From NCBI RefSeq assembly GCF_000970345.1, contig NZ_LAQU01000009.1:62001-126000 (forward strand): a stretch of DNA of 64,000 nucleotides, written 5' to 3'. This stretch comes from Robbsia andropogonis (GTDB lineage Bacteria > Pseudomonadota > Gammaproteobacteria > Burkholderiales > Burkholderiaceae). Within the stretch, counting starts at the first letter, position 1. The number at the start of each line of letters is the position of its first letter. Below are positions 1-8,673 of this stretch, one piece after another. The notes beneath the pieces were generated by a model. It saw only the letters and a list, made by a program, of their open reading frames with translations. It had not been told where the DNA came from and did not search any database. The position numbers and the translations under genes were made by a program.

Positions 1-1
1 T

Positions 2-277
2 GAACTGAAACAAAAGCAGCGGGTGGTGACACTCCAGACCACGCGCGTGGGCGATCGGGCTCAACTGACCGTCTCGGACCTCGGTACCGGGCTGGGGCCG
101 AATGTGCAGAGCCGGATCTTCGACGGCTTTTTCACGACAAAACCGTCCGGCAACGGCCTGGGCCTGTCCGTGTGCAAGAACATCATTGCCCGGCACGACG
201 GTGACGTATGGGCGGAGCCGCACGCCCCGAATGGTACGACGTTCGGCTTTTCTTTACCGCTGAAACATGGCGCGTGA
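2..277 (+). CDS. Sensor histidine kinase, C-terminal ATPase domain (partial)
   Basis: The reading frame is open from the left edge, so only the last 91 or so residues are present. They hold the end of a HATPase_c domain: a G1-type box (DLGTGLG), an F-box-like stretch (GFFTTK) and a G2 box (GNGLGLSV), closing with the GTTFGFSLPL strand usual for FixL/DctB-type kinases. The missing part would carry the sensor region and the phosphorylated histidine. This kinase family normally pairs with FixJ/NarL-type regulators. Such a regulator lies at 7677-8402 on the same strand, beyond a transporter block on the other strand. Pairing is inference; the domain call is firm. Confidence 0.85.
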   Translation, partial: ELKQKQRVVTLQTTRVGDRAQLTVSDLGTGLGPNVQSRIFDGFFTTKPSGNGLGLSVCKNIIARHDGDVWAEPHAPNGTTFGFSLPLKHGA

Positions 278-329
278 TATCGGTCCGCACGGACGCATGA
301 GACGCAACCGCGACATGAAATGCGTTACA

Positions 330-1109
330 TCAGCGTGTGCGTCCGGCCTTCATCTTTCGCACCGTGGCATCGAACAATAGGATGGCGAAGCGGTCGTTCT
401 GAATCAACTGCGCCGCGAGGTCGGCGCATCGCGTCTTGACCAGATCATCCAGGGCCACATCCGGGCCCGGCAGCGCGCCCGCCTGGCACTGAATCTCGGC
501 GGCACGCTGTACGGTCCAAAGCAACATGAACGTGCCAGGAATGTCTTTCTCACACACTGCAACACCATGATTGCGTAGTACCAGCACATGCCTGGGCCCC
601 AGGCTCGCCAGCATCCGCTCTTTTTCTTCTGCAAACAGCGTGATGCCTTCGAATGCATGGTACGCAACACGACCGAACAACTGCGCGCCGTAAAAATCGT
701 CGTGACGAAAACCACCTTGCTTCAACGCGATTGCGGACACCGGCGTGGTGTGCGTATGCACAATACAATGCACATCTTCGCGCGCACCATGAATAGCGCT
801 ATGCAATGCGAACCCCGCCGGATTGGCCGGATAGTCTGATGGCTCGACCAGCTTGCCGTCCAGGTCGACCTTCAGCAGGTTTCCTGGCGTGACCTCGCTG
901 TAGTTGAGTCCAAATGGATTGACCAGATAATGACCGTCCGTGCCCGGCACCCGAACGGAGATGTGGTTGAAGATCAGTTCCGTCCAACCGAGGTAATCGA
1001 CGAGGTGATAAAAGTGCGTCAATTGCTCTCGTAACGCCCATTCGTTTGCATCGATATGCGCCGGGCGCGGAGCGGATTCCGCGGCCAAGGGGGGGGCAAT
1101 GTCGTTCAT
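330..1109 (-). CDS. Class II aldolase/adducin family protein
   Basis: This 259-residue protein has the class II aldolase fold. The HTHTTP segment supplies two metal-binding histidines and RNHGVAV a third, as in fuculose-phosphate aldolase relatives, so a divalent-metal aldolase, epimerase or decarboxylase acting on a small hydroxy or keto acid is likely. I chose the ATG at 1109 (MNDIAPPL...) because a purine-rich GGCGAG site precedes it; a longer in-frame start at 1250 would add unrelated Arg/Ala-rich sequence. The gene is last in the leftward transporter block, 97 bases beyond the ketopantoate-reductase-like gene. Substrate is unknown. Confidence 0.8.
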   Translation of the reverse strand: MNDIAPPLAAESAPRPAHIDANEWALREQLTHFYHLVDYLGWTELIFNHISVRVPGTDGHYLVNPFGLNYSEVTPGNLLKVDLDGKLVEPSDYPANPAGFALHSAIHGAREDVHCIVHTHTTPVSAIALKQGGFRHDDFYGAQLFGRVAYHAFEGITLFAEEKERMLASLGPRHVLVLRNHGVAVCEKDIPGTFMLLWTVQRAAEIQCQAGALPGPDVALDDLVKTRCADLAAQLIQNDRFAILLFDATVRKMKAGRTR

Positions 1110-1206
1110 GAAAGTCTCGCCTTTACTGGTTGCATCTTGTGAAGCGGCTGGCGGCATTCGCGCGGAAGCAATAGCAAACGCCCCTGCATGTCCCGGCCGA
1201 ATACGG

Positions 1207-2346
1207 TCAGGGGCGCGGCGCGCTGGACACGTGGCGGCGCACGAGGCCAAGTACCGAGGTTGTCACTGGCATCGCGACATCGGCACGCGTGGCCAGCTCA
1301 AGCACCGCGTCACCAATCGCGCCCATCTCCAATGGTCTGCCACGTTCCGCGTCTTGCAACATCGAGGTTTTTACCGCCCCCATGCCCCGGCAACGCGCCA
1401 GGAACGCATCGTCTTCGAACGGTAGGGAAACCGAAAGCGCCTTACTGAGCGCTCGGATTTCCTGCAACATAGGCCGCACCGTCAGCAACAGATCAGGCTC
1501 GCCATAGATCTGTTCCAAGGTTGCGCCAGTCAGCACCGATAGCGGATTCGACGTCAAGTTACCCGCGAGCTTGGCCCATATGTCTGCGCGGATATTCGCA
1601 CTGCGATGCGTGACGATCCCGGCGTCATTGAACCCCGCCGCGATGCAGAACAAGGACATCTCGGTACTGGCATCGCCATCATGGCCAACGTCATCCGTCT
1701 CTCCGATGCCACCGATAATCAGCCGATGCGGATTATTCGCGACATAAACGCCCGCCGAGGGCGTATGGCCGGTCATATAAACAACGGCGCCGACAATGCG
1801 CTCTGGCGCAATACACCGTGCCAGCAGACCTTCGGGGTCCAACGCGGCAATCGGACGCGCGATCATCGCGTGCGGCTTGGTGGTGTGTACCGTGGCGGCG
1901 TCAGCGCCGCGCGTGCCCATTCCCTGGAAATACCACCACGGCACACCGTTGACGAGGGGCATGACCCGCGTACCCTTTCCTAATAGCGGCGGCACCATCG
2001 ATGCCACCCCGGGCAACGCGTGCGCCTTCACCGCCGTGATCACCAAGTCTTGCGGACCGATCGCCGCGGCGCTCGCTTCCCGCATCACGACGGCACCGTC
2101 TTCGACATGCGGCGCGCTGTCGTAGGCGGCGAGACGGGCCTGGTGCATGCCATCGAGATCGCTCAGAGAAGCGGGTCCTTCATGAAGCGCCTTGAGCGTC
2201 GCACCGCGTGTCAACACGCTGACCATGTGTCCCGCACAAGCAAGACGTACGGCCAAGGTGCCACCGATGGCGCCGGCGCCCACTACCGTGATACGTAATG
2301 CGCGACGCGCCCGCTTCGCGTTATCGAGAGGCGTATCCCGTGTCAT
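1207..2346 (-). CDS. 2-dehydropantoate 2-reductase (ketopantoate reductase) family oxidoreductase
   Basis: A 379-residue protein begins with a Rossmann fold (ITVVGAGAIGGTLAVRLA) for NADP(H) binding. It carries the family lysine in ITAVKAHAL and a C-terminal helical domain with GNLTSNPLSVLTGAT, typical of the PanE/ApbA superfamily. The ATG at 2346 overlaps the TGA of the upstream ABC ATPase gene by four bases (ATGA), so the two are translationally coupled. True PanE makes pantoate for coenzyme A, but this copy sits in an uptake operon next to a class II aldolase and more likely reduces a catabolic 2-keto acid. That role is inference. At 379 residues it is longer than a typical PanE of about 300. 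Confidence 0.8.
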   Translation of the reverse strand: MTRDTPLDNAKRARRALRITVVGAGAIGGTLAVRLACAGHMVSVLTRGATLKALHEGPASLSDLDGMHQARLAAYDSAPHVEDGAVVMREASAAAIGPQDLVITAVKAHALPGVASMVPPLLGKGTRVMPLVNGVPWWYFQGMGTRGADAATVHTTKPHAMIARPIAALDPEGLLARCIAPERIVGAVVYMTGHTPSAGVYVANNPHRLIIGGIGETDDVGHDGDASTEMSLFCIAAGFNDAGIVTHRSANIRADIWAKLAGNLTSNPLSVLTGATLEQIYGEPDLLLTVRPMLQEIRALSKALSVSLPFEDDAFLARCRGMGAVKTSMLQDAERGRPLEMGAIGDAVLELATRADVAMPVTTSVLGLVRRHVSSAPRP

Positions 2347-3200
2347 ATGCGACCCACTTGCTCGACCCGCGCCGTCTGCCCCGGCGCAACGACGGCACCG
2401 GGTTGCGGATGGCACGTCTGCCCCTCTCCGCCGGCTTTTCCGAGATAGATCGCCGTCACGCGCGGGTCCGCGGCGACATCCGCGGCCGGGCCGGCCACCG
2501 TCACGCGCCCCATCTCGAGTACGTACGCATAATCAGCAATCCGCAGCGCGGCGCGCGCGTTCTGCTCCACCAGGAGAATGGATACACCACGCTCACGCAA
2601 CGTTTGCACGATACGGAAGATCTCCTTGACGATGAGCGGCGCCAGTCCCAGGCTTGGCTCATCAAGCATCAGCAGCGCGGGCCGCCCCATCAGCGCACGG
2701 CCGATGGCGACCATCTGGCGCTCGCCACCGGACAGCGTGCCCGTCAGTTGCTTACGCCGCTCACGCAAGCGCGGGAAGAGCCCATAGACCGCTTCCAAGT
2801 CCTGAAGGTGATCGCGATGCCGACGTCGATGAAACGCACCCAGGACGAGATTGTCCTCGACCGACATTTCCAAGAACAGTTCGCGCTTTTCCGGCACCAG
2901 ATTCATCCCGGCGCTGACCATCTCCTGCACGTCGGGATGCGCATACCGCTGCCCCGCGAACCGGATGCCACCCTGGGAAGGCAATAGGCCCATCAGCGCC
3001 GATAGCAACGTCGTCTTGCCCGCGCCGTTCGGTCCGATGACCGTCACGATCCGCCCGCGCCCGACCGTCAACGAGACGTCTTCCACCGCGCGGACCTTGC
3101 CATAGCTGACGCTCAGGCCGTCCGCCTGCAACATCGCCGCGTCATCGCGGTTGGATGCCGCCATCCTGTCCACTTGCGCTTGTCGCATGGGTGCGTTCAT
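2343..3200 (-). CDS. livF: Branched-chain amino acid type ABC transporter ATP-binding protein (LivF-like)
   Basis: This 285-residue ATPase has Walker A (GPNGAGKT), the signature LSGGERQM and Walker B with the catalytic glutamate (LLMLDEPSLGLAP). The last motif is diagnostic for the LivF branch. An extra N-terminal stretch of about 28 residues precedes the usual family start. It would dimerise at the membrane with the LivG half of the neighbouring fusion and drive import. Its start overlaps the stop of the livMG fusion by four bases and its stop overlaps the reductase start, so these genes form one tightly packed leftward operon. Confidence 0.93.
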   Translation of the reverse strand: MNAPMRQAQVDRMAASNRDDAAMLQADGLSVSYGKVRAVEDVSLTVGRGRIVTVIGPNGAGKTTLLSALMGLLPSQGGIRFAGQRYAHPDVQEMVSAGMNLVPEKRELFLEMSVEDNLVLGAFHRRRHRDHLQDLEAVYGLFPRLRERRKQLTGTLSGGERQMVAIGRALMGRPALLMLDEPSLGLAPLIVKEIFRIVQTLRERGVSILLVEQNARAALRIADYAYVLEMGRVTVAGPAADVAADPRVTAIYLGKAGGEGQTCHPQPGAVVAPGQTARVEQVGRI

Positions 3201-5158
3201 GCTTCACCCTCCCCGAGATAGGCACGCTGTACGACAGGGTCATCCTGGATCGCAGCCGGCATGCCCTCCGCGATTTTCTTGCCGAACTCCATGACGATCA
3301 CTCGATCCACCAGGTTCATGACGAATGCCATGTCGTGCTCGACGAGCAGAATCGCCAATCCCTCAGCTCGCAAGCTGGTCAACAACGTCGCCAGTTCCTG
3401 TTTCTCGTGATAGCGCAAACCGGCGGCCGGCTCATCCAACAGCAACAAACAAGGATCCGAAGCCAACGCCCGTGCAATCTCCAGCAGGCGCTGCTGCCCC
3501 AACGCAAGCGTACCGGCTTCCTCGAACAGGTAGCGACCTAATCCCACGCGCGTCAGTTGCTGCGCCGCTTCCGCAAACAACCGCCTCTCCTCTTCCCGAT
3601 CTAGGCGTAGCACGGCACGCGCGATACCCGCTTCGCCGCGTCGATGCGCGCCCAACGCCACGTTTTCAAGCACTGTCATCTTCGGCAGCAAGCGCACATG
3701 CTGGAACGTCCGACTCATGCCACGTCGCGCAATATGTCGCGCGCCCCGGCCCGCCACCTGTTCGCCACGGAACAACACCTCACCACTGGTTGGCGTATCA
3801 ACACCGGAAAGCTGATTGAACATCGTGCTCTTGCCAGCGCCGTTCGGTCCGATCAATGCCAGAATTTCACCGGCATGAACACTCAGACTCATCGCATCGT
3901 TTGCAACCAGTCCACCGAAGCGGCGCGTTACCTCGGCGGCCACCAATACCGTTTCACCTCGTTGCGGCAACGGCTTGCGTGGCATGGGCAACGCCTCGGC
4001 GAAGGCAGCGTGACGCATGCGGTTCAGGGCGTCGGCGCGTGCCGTCTCCGCGGCTTCCCGTGCCTTGATGGCATCGTGCCCCTGCGCGCCTGCACGACTG
4101 GCAGCAACGTCGATACGTTGGCGGACGCGCGCCAGTATCCAACGGTGCAAGCGGCCGCTCGCCTCCAACGCGCCATCACGCGCGTGATGAAGGATCCATA
4201 TCATGCCGAGGCCGAAAACGATCGTCTCGACGTTTTGGTTCTGTCCGAGCAGACGCGGCATGACATCCTGCAACACATCCTTCAGCAACGTAATGACGCC
4301 AGCGCCCAGCAAGGCGCCCCAGACTTGTCCCGTGCCGCCGACCACGGCCATGAAGACATAGTCGATACTCGCGTGAATACTGAACGGCACCGGATTGACG
4401 AACTGCTGCATATGCGCATATAGCCAGCCGGACGCACTGGCAAGCATTGCCGCAATCAGGAACGCCGTCATCTTCGCGCGCTGGGTGTCCACGCCCATGG
4501 CTTCTGCCATCACCACGCCTCCCTTCAGCGCCCGAATCGCCCTGCCCTCTCGCGACTGCAACAGATTACGCACGGCCCACATGCCGACGCCAAGAAATAG
4601 CCAGATAAGGTAGTAGATATGGCGGCCGTCCGTCAGGCTCATCGCACCGATATGAATCGGCGGGATGTTGGCGATACCGCTATTACCACCCAGCATCGGC
4701 AAGGCACCAAAACAGAAATACAGGCTCAATCCCCACGCAATCGTGCCCAGCGGCAAAAAGTGCCCCGACAGGCGCAAGGTTGCTCGACCGACTATCCACG
4801 CCACGACGATCGTCAGGATCCAGCCGGCGCATAACGTCAGCCAGGGAGACACGCCGACCCACGCGAGCCAGGCCGGCATCGCGTCGGCCTGCGTCGTGAA
4901 TACCGCGGTCGTGTAGGCGCCAATGCCGACGAAAGCCGCCTGCCCGTAGCTGGTCAAACCGGCAACGCCCGTCAACAAGATGACGCCGACGGTCACGAGC
5001 GCATACAAGGCGATGTAGTTGAGCAAGGTGACGTAGAACGCCGGCAACCATTGCGGGGCGGCAAGCAGCGCCACGGCCACAAGTACGATACAGCCACTCC
5101 GCAAGCGTGCATTCTTTCGCGATGCGACCGGCGTCGTAGAGGGCATGACGCGCGCCAT
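3197..5158 (-). CDS. LivM permease fused to LivG ATPase (branched-chain amino acid type ABC transporter)
   Basis: One 653-residue reading frame joins an inner-membrane permease to an ABC ATPase. Roughly the first 340 residues are hydrophobic with the LivM pattern (GVAGLTSYGQAAFVGIGAY and the conserved AVVGGTGQVWGALLGAG). A linker rich in Ala, Arg and Glu follows. The rest is LivG-like, with GPNGAGKS as Walker A, LALGQQRLLEIARAL as signature and LLLLDEPAAGL as Walker B. Start at 5158 is chosen because its ATG shares one base with the TGA of livH. The reading frame is continuous, so this is a natural gene fusion, not a sequencing frameshift. Confidence 0.9.
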   Translation of the reverse strand: MARVMPSTTPVASRKNARLRSGCIVLVAVALLAAPQWLPAFYVTLLNYIALYALVTVGVILLTGVAGLTSYGQAAFVGIGAYTTAVFTTQADAMPAWLAWVGVSPWLTLCAGWILTIVVAWIVGRATLRLSGHFLPLGTIAWGLSLYFCFGALPMLGGNSGIANIPPIHIGAMSLTDGRHIYYLIWLFLGVGMWAVRNLLQSREGRAIRALKGGVVMAEAMGVDTQRAKMTAFLIAAMLASASGWLYAHMQQFVNPVPFSIHASIDYVFMAVVGGTGQVWGALLGAGVITLLKDVLQDVMPRLLGQNQNVETIVFGLGMIWILHHARDGALEASGRLHRWILARVRQRIDVAASRAGAQGHDAIKAREAAETARADALNRMRHAAFAEALPMPRKPLPQRGETVLVAAEVTRRFGGLVANDAMSLSVHAGEILALIGPNGAGKSTMFNQLSGVDTPTSGEVLFRGEQVAGRGARHIARRGMSRTFQHVRLLPKMTVLENVALGAHRRGEAGIARAVLRLDREEERRLFAEAAQQLTRVGLGRYLFEEAGTLALGQQRLLEIARALASDPCLLLLDEPAAGLRYHEKQELATLLTSLRAEGLAILLVEHDMAFVMNLVDRVIVMEFGKKIAEGMPAAIQDDPVVQRAYLGEGEA

Positions 5159-6195
5159 CAATGTTCCTCCTCGAGCGGCGCGTGTTTGCGCGAACGCCAC
5201 AGCAATACCGGGATGATCAGCGTGAACACGATGATCTCTTTATACGGGCTCGCCCAGAACGAGGCGAATGCCTCGATCAATCCGACCACCACCGCGCCGG
5301 CCGCCGCAACCGGATAACTGACCAGACCACCGATGATCGATCCGACGAAACCCTTCAGGCTGATAAGAAAGCCGGAGTCGAAGTACAGCGTTGTCAACGG
5401 AGCGATCACCACGCCGGACACCACACCGATCACCGCCGCGAGAAAAAATGCGGCTTTTCCCGCGAAGACCGGCGAAATGCCCATCAATCGGGCGCCGATG
5501 CGATTGAACGCCACCGCACGCAGCGCCTTGCCGTACAAGGTGTGCTCGAACAGTTGGTGAATGGCCACCATCAGCAAGCCGGCCAATACCATGACCAGCA
5601 ATGCCTGGCTGTCGAGGTTGATACCATCCAACGACAACGGCAGATCGACGAAGGTCGAGGTCCGCGAACCGTCGGGACCGAACAGTAGCAAGGCAAGGCC
5701 GACCAGCACGAGATGCAGTGCGATCGACACGATCATCAACGTCAACACGGACGCATCGGCCACCGGTTGATAGAAGAGCCGATACATCGGCGGCGCCATG
5801 GGTGTGATGACGGCCAGCGCGAGCATCGCCTGGACCCAGGTCGGCAAGGCCGCCAGCGGCAACACCGCGAGCATGCCGGCGAGGATGACGGGATACGCCA
5901 GTTGCCCTGCTTCCGCTGGACGCAGCGCCCACACCCCCCGATGCCGACGACGTGCGATGACATCCGCCGCCACGGACAATACGGACAACACGACGAGCAG
6001 CCAGACCACATGCAACGGCCTGCCGTTCTGCATTGCCGCCATCGACAATCCGCCGTATACGACGAATTCGCCTTGCGGGATGAACAGCACCCGCGTCACG
6101 CTGAACACCAACAGGATCGACACGGCCAACAACGCATAGATCGCACCGTTTGTCAGCCCGTCCTGCCCGAGGATCATCAGGATTTGTGCGTTCAT
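5158..6195 (-). CDS. livH: Branched-chain amino acid type ABC transporter permease (LivH-like)
   Basis: This 345-residue protein is hydrophobic throughout, with about eight predicted membrane helices. It has the family features: an N-terminal GQDGLTNGAIYALLAVSILLVFSVTRVLF segment and, later, KGFVGSIIGGLVSYPVAAAGA, the cytoplasmic loop that contacts the ATPases. An insertion-like region around residues 85-130 holds extra hydrophobic sequence. It lies six bases after livK and overlaps the LivMG fusion by one base, placing it second in the operon. It forms the transmembrane channel together with the LivM half of the fusion. Confidence 0.92.
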   Translation of the reverse strand: MNAQILMILGQDGLTNGAIYALLAVSILLVFSVTRVLFIPQGEFVVYGGLSMAAMQNGRPLHVVWLLVVLSVLSVAADVIARRRHRGVWALRPAEAGQLAYPVILAGMLAVLPLAALPTWVQAMLALAVITPMAPPMYRLFYQPVADASVLTLMIVSIALHLVLVGLALLLFGPDGSRTSTFVDLPLSLDGINLDSQALLVMVLAGLLMVAIHQLFEHTLYGKALRAVAFNRIGARLMGISPVFAGKAAFFLAAVIGVVSGVVIAPLTTLYFDSGFLISLKGFVGSIIGGLVSYPVAAAGAVVVGLIEAFASFWASPYKEIIVFTLIIPVLLWRSRKHAPLEEEH

Positions 6196-6201
6196 GAGCC
6201 T

Positions 6202-7377
6202 TTACTTCAGCAACGTCCACTTGCCATTCTTGACGGTGATCATCACGACGCCACGGCGGTCGAAACCGCTGTGGTCATCCGCTGTCATGTTGTACACACC
6301 CTGTGTGCCCACCAGATCACGAACGTTCTCCAGCGCATCACGCAGCGCCTTGCGAAACGCAGGCGTTCCAGGCGCCCCGGCCTTTACCGCGATCGGCACG
6401 ACACGCTGCAACAACAGGCCCGCGTCATAGACGTTCGCGCCGAACGTCGCCGGGGTCTGGCCATAGCGCTTTTTGTAGTCATCGATGTAACGCTGCGCGA
6501 CGGCTTTCGACGGATTGCTATCGGGAATTTCATCGAGGACAAGCATCGGGCTGGCCGCGAGGATCGTGCTTTCGACCTTGCGGCCGCCCAGTTTCAGGAA
6601 GGCGTCGAGCGCGGCACCGTGTGTCTGATAGAACTTGCCTTTGTAGCCCAGATCGACAAGCGTGGTTTCCGGCAGTACGCTCGCGCCGCCCGGTGCGGCG
6701 ATCAGGATCGCGTCCGGCTTTGCGGCAACCAACTTCAGCGCTTGACCCGTGACGGAGTTGTCGGCACGTTGATAGCGCTCGTTATCCACCACCTTGATGC
6801 CATGCGCTTGCGCCAGGCTTGAGAAAACCTTGTACCAGTTCTCGCCAAACGGATCATTCAATCCGATGAAACCGACGGTCCTGACCTGTGTCGCCGCCAT
6901 GTGATCCACCAGTGCTTTTGCCACCAGGTCGTCGTTTTGCGTGGTTTTGTAGACCCATTTCTTCTGCGGCGTCATCGGCAGCACCACGGCGGCCGTCCCC
7001 ACCGGAGCGAACATCGGCGTGCCCGATTCGGCGGCGAACTGGATCACGCCCATCGCATTCGGCGATCCGGTCGGGCCGATGATCGCGTCCACCTTGTCCT
7101 CGGATAACAGTTTCTTGAAATCGGTCACCGACGCAGTCGGATCACTGCCATCATCCAGCGAGATATAGCTGACCGTCAGCTCACCGATCTTTGCCGGCAA
7201 CAACGCCACGGTATTGCGCTGCGGTATGCCGACCAGTGCCGTTGGACCGGTGGATGACGTGATCACGCCTACCTTTACCTGCGCCACCGCGGGAAGCGCC
7301 ATGCTTCCGAGCACGGCAGCCAGCGAGACGAGCGATGCCAACGAAGTCAACTTTGCGGCGGCGAGCGTGCGAACCAT
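6202..7377 (-). CDS. livK: Branched-chain amino acid type ABC transporter periplasmic substrate-binding protein
   Basis: First gene of the leftward operon, a 391-residue Peripla_BP_6 protein. A signal peptide ends near LPAVA before QVKVGVITSSTGPTA, the usual start of the mature domain. ATG 7377 is preferred over 7410 because GAAAGGA lies just upstream and the signal peptide then starts cleanly. The binding protein decides the substrate of the whole transporter. Proteins of this family bind not only Leu/Ile/Val but also amides, aromatic acids and other small acids, and the neighbouring reductase and aldolase suggest something other than branched-chain amino acids. The ligand cannot be read from the sequence. 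Confidence 0.9.
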   Translation of the reverse strand: MVRTLAAAKLTSLASLVSLAAVLGSMALPAVAQVKVGVITSSTGPTALVGIPQRNTVALLPAKIGELTVSYISLDDGSDPTASVTDFKKLLSEDKVDAIIGPTGSPNAMGVIQFAAESGTPMFAPVGTAAVVLPMTPQKKWVYKTTQNDDLVAKALVDHMAATQVRTVGFIGLNDPFGENWYKVFSSLAQAHGIKVVDNERYQRADNSVTGQALKLVAAKPDAILIAAPGGASVLPETTLVDLGYKGKFYQTHGAALDAFLKLGGRKVESTILAASPMLVLDEIPDSNPSKAVAQRYIDDYKKRYGQTPATFGANVYDAGLLLQRVVPIAVKAGAPGTPAFRKALRDALENVRDLVGTQGVYNMTADDHSGFDRRGVVMITVKNGKWTLLK

Positions 7378-7466
7378 GGCGAGAACGATCCTTTCAAGAA
7401 TAGGCGGCATGCAGGGAGTCTAGAGGGGCTTTTTTTTGGTAGTAATTCTTAAAATCCTGCTCTCGC

Positions 7467-7482
7467 CTAAAGAAACCTTTAG
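7467..7482. repeat. Perfect inverted repeat between livK and the response regulator gene
   Basis: CTAAAG and CTTTAG are separated by four bases, giving a 16-base perfect dyad in the roughly 300-base intergenic region between the divergent livK and regulator genes. The surrounding sequence is more AT-rich than the coding DNA. The position fits an operator, possibly for the adjacent FixJ-type regulator, but no second copy was noticed and short dyads arise by chance. Confidence 0.3.
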
Positions 7483-7676
7483 TTCCAGGCGCACGGCAAC
7501 ACACAAATCGACACCGCGAGCGTTCAACACTTTGAAATACGGGCCGGAACTTTTTTTTCACGCGCGCCGCGTGATATCGTTCCTTCGTATACGCAGCGGT
7601 TTCCTGGAAACAGCCGCTACGCCATAGCGCAGTGCCCGCTCGTCGGGTGCCTTCTTTCCTCCACGCGTACGCCACC

Positions 7677-8402
7677 ATGCATGACAACCGCTCGGCACAT
7701 GGCGCATTGCCCGGACGCGGCATGCCGTCGACCGACTCCGCTGCGCCAGTGGTCTATATCGTCGACGACGACGACGATATGCGCGCCTCACTGGCCTGGT
7801 TACTTGGCTCGGTGCATATCGAATCGATCGGCTTTGCCGGTGCCCGCGCCTTCCTTGAACAATTCGATCGAGACCGTGCCGCATGCCTGGTACTGGATGT
7901 CCGCATGCCAGAGATGAGTGGTTTTGATTTGCAGGAGGCGCTGCGCAACGCGGACATCGTCATGCCGACCGTGTTCGTTACCGGCCATGGCGATATTCCG
8001 ATGTCGGTGCGGGCATTGCAGAATGGTGCCATCGACTTTGTCGAAAAGCCTTATAACTCGCAGGAAATGATCGAACGTGTGCAGCGTGCGCTGAAAATGG
8101 CGACCGCGCTGCGACAACGCAGTCGGCGCAGTGAAACGCTGCGCCGCCGCCATGCACAGTTGACGCCGCGGGAGCAGCAGGTGTTGAACGGCCTCGTAGA
8201 TGGCAAGGCAAGCAAGCGGATTGCCGCCGAAATGGGCATCAGCGCGAAAACGGTCGACGTTTATCGCGCCAATATCAAATCCAAATTCGGCACGACGTCG
8301 CTCGCCGCCGTGATCCGCGAAATTGCCACCATCATTGATCCGCTCGATTTTGAGGATGCCAGTCGCGCCCTGCCGCTCGGCAACCGCGTCGCCCGCCGTT
8401 GA
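7677..8402 (+). CDS. FixJ/NarL-type two-component response regulator
   Basis: A 241-residue regulator. The receiver domain has the acidic cluster VDDDDDM, the phosphorylated aspartate D74 in LVLDVRMPEMSG, the threonine in FVTGHGD and lysine K124 in VEKPY. A LuxR-type helix-turn-helix follows at about 161-220 (LTPREQQVLNGLVDGKASKRIA...). The LTPRE / GKASKRIA / KTVDVYRANI pattern is that of the FixJ/StyR/TtrR group. Start is uncertain between ATG 7677 and ATG 7722; neither has a strong ribosome site. It diverges from the liv-type operon and may control it, with the truncated kinase at the left edge as possible partner. Confidence 0.9.
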   Translation: MHDNRSAHGALPGRGMPSTDSAAPVVYIVDDDDDMRASLAWLLGSVHIESIGFAGARAFLEQFDRDRAACLVLDVRMPEMSGFDLQEALRNADIVMPTVFVTGHGDIPMSVRALQNGAIDFVEKPYNSQEMIERVQRALKMATALRQRSRRSETLRRRHAQLTPREQQVLNGLVDGKASKRIAAEMGISAKTVDVYRANIKSKFGTTSLAAVIREIATIIDPLDFEDASRALPLGNRVARR

Positions 8403-8673
8403 CCTGCCAGAATACCCGGCATCTCGAACACCCGGCAATCGCGCTCATTACTTGCACAAGCAAATAGATAGCATGTGGAGCAGATTGCACGCCACAAGGT
8501 TTCATTTTTTCCTCAAACCGCACCGTAATATTGCGCTGCCGGCTTTGCCAAGCGCGCAATTGCGCCGCCGCTCGTGTAAGCTGTTTGCAACAAGTGGAAT
8601 AGGAAATGGCGTCAGGCAAGCTGCCCATCGTCCCCCGCTTTGGCAGACCGTCTAACCCAGCAGGCAGCATTAC

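Noticed and set aside
7431-7438. GGGGC followed by a T8 run as a terminator
   Set aside because: No inverted repeat precedes the T run and no plus-strand gene ends upstream, so a terminator makes no sense there.
7394-7723. 109-residue reverse-strand frame in the livK/regulator gap
   Set aside because: It overlaps both gene starts, lacks a ribosome site and is Arg/Cys-rich without family similarity.
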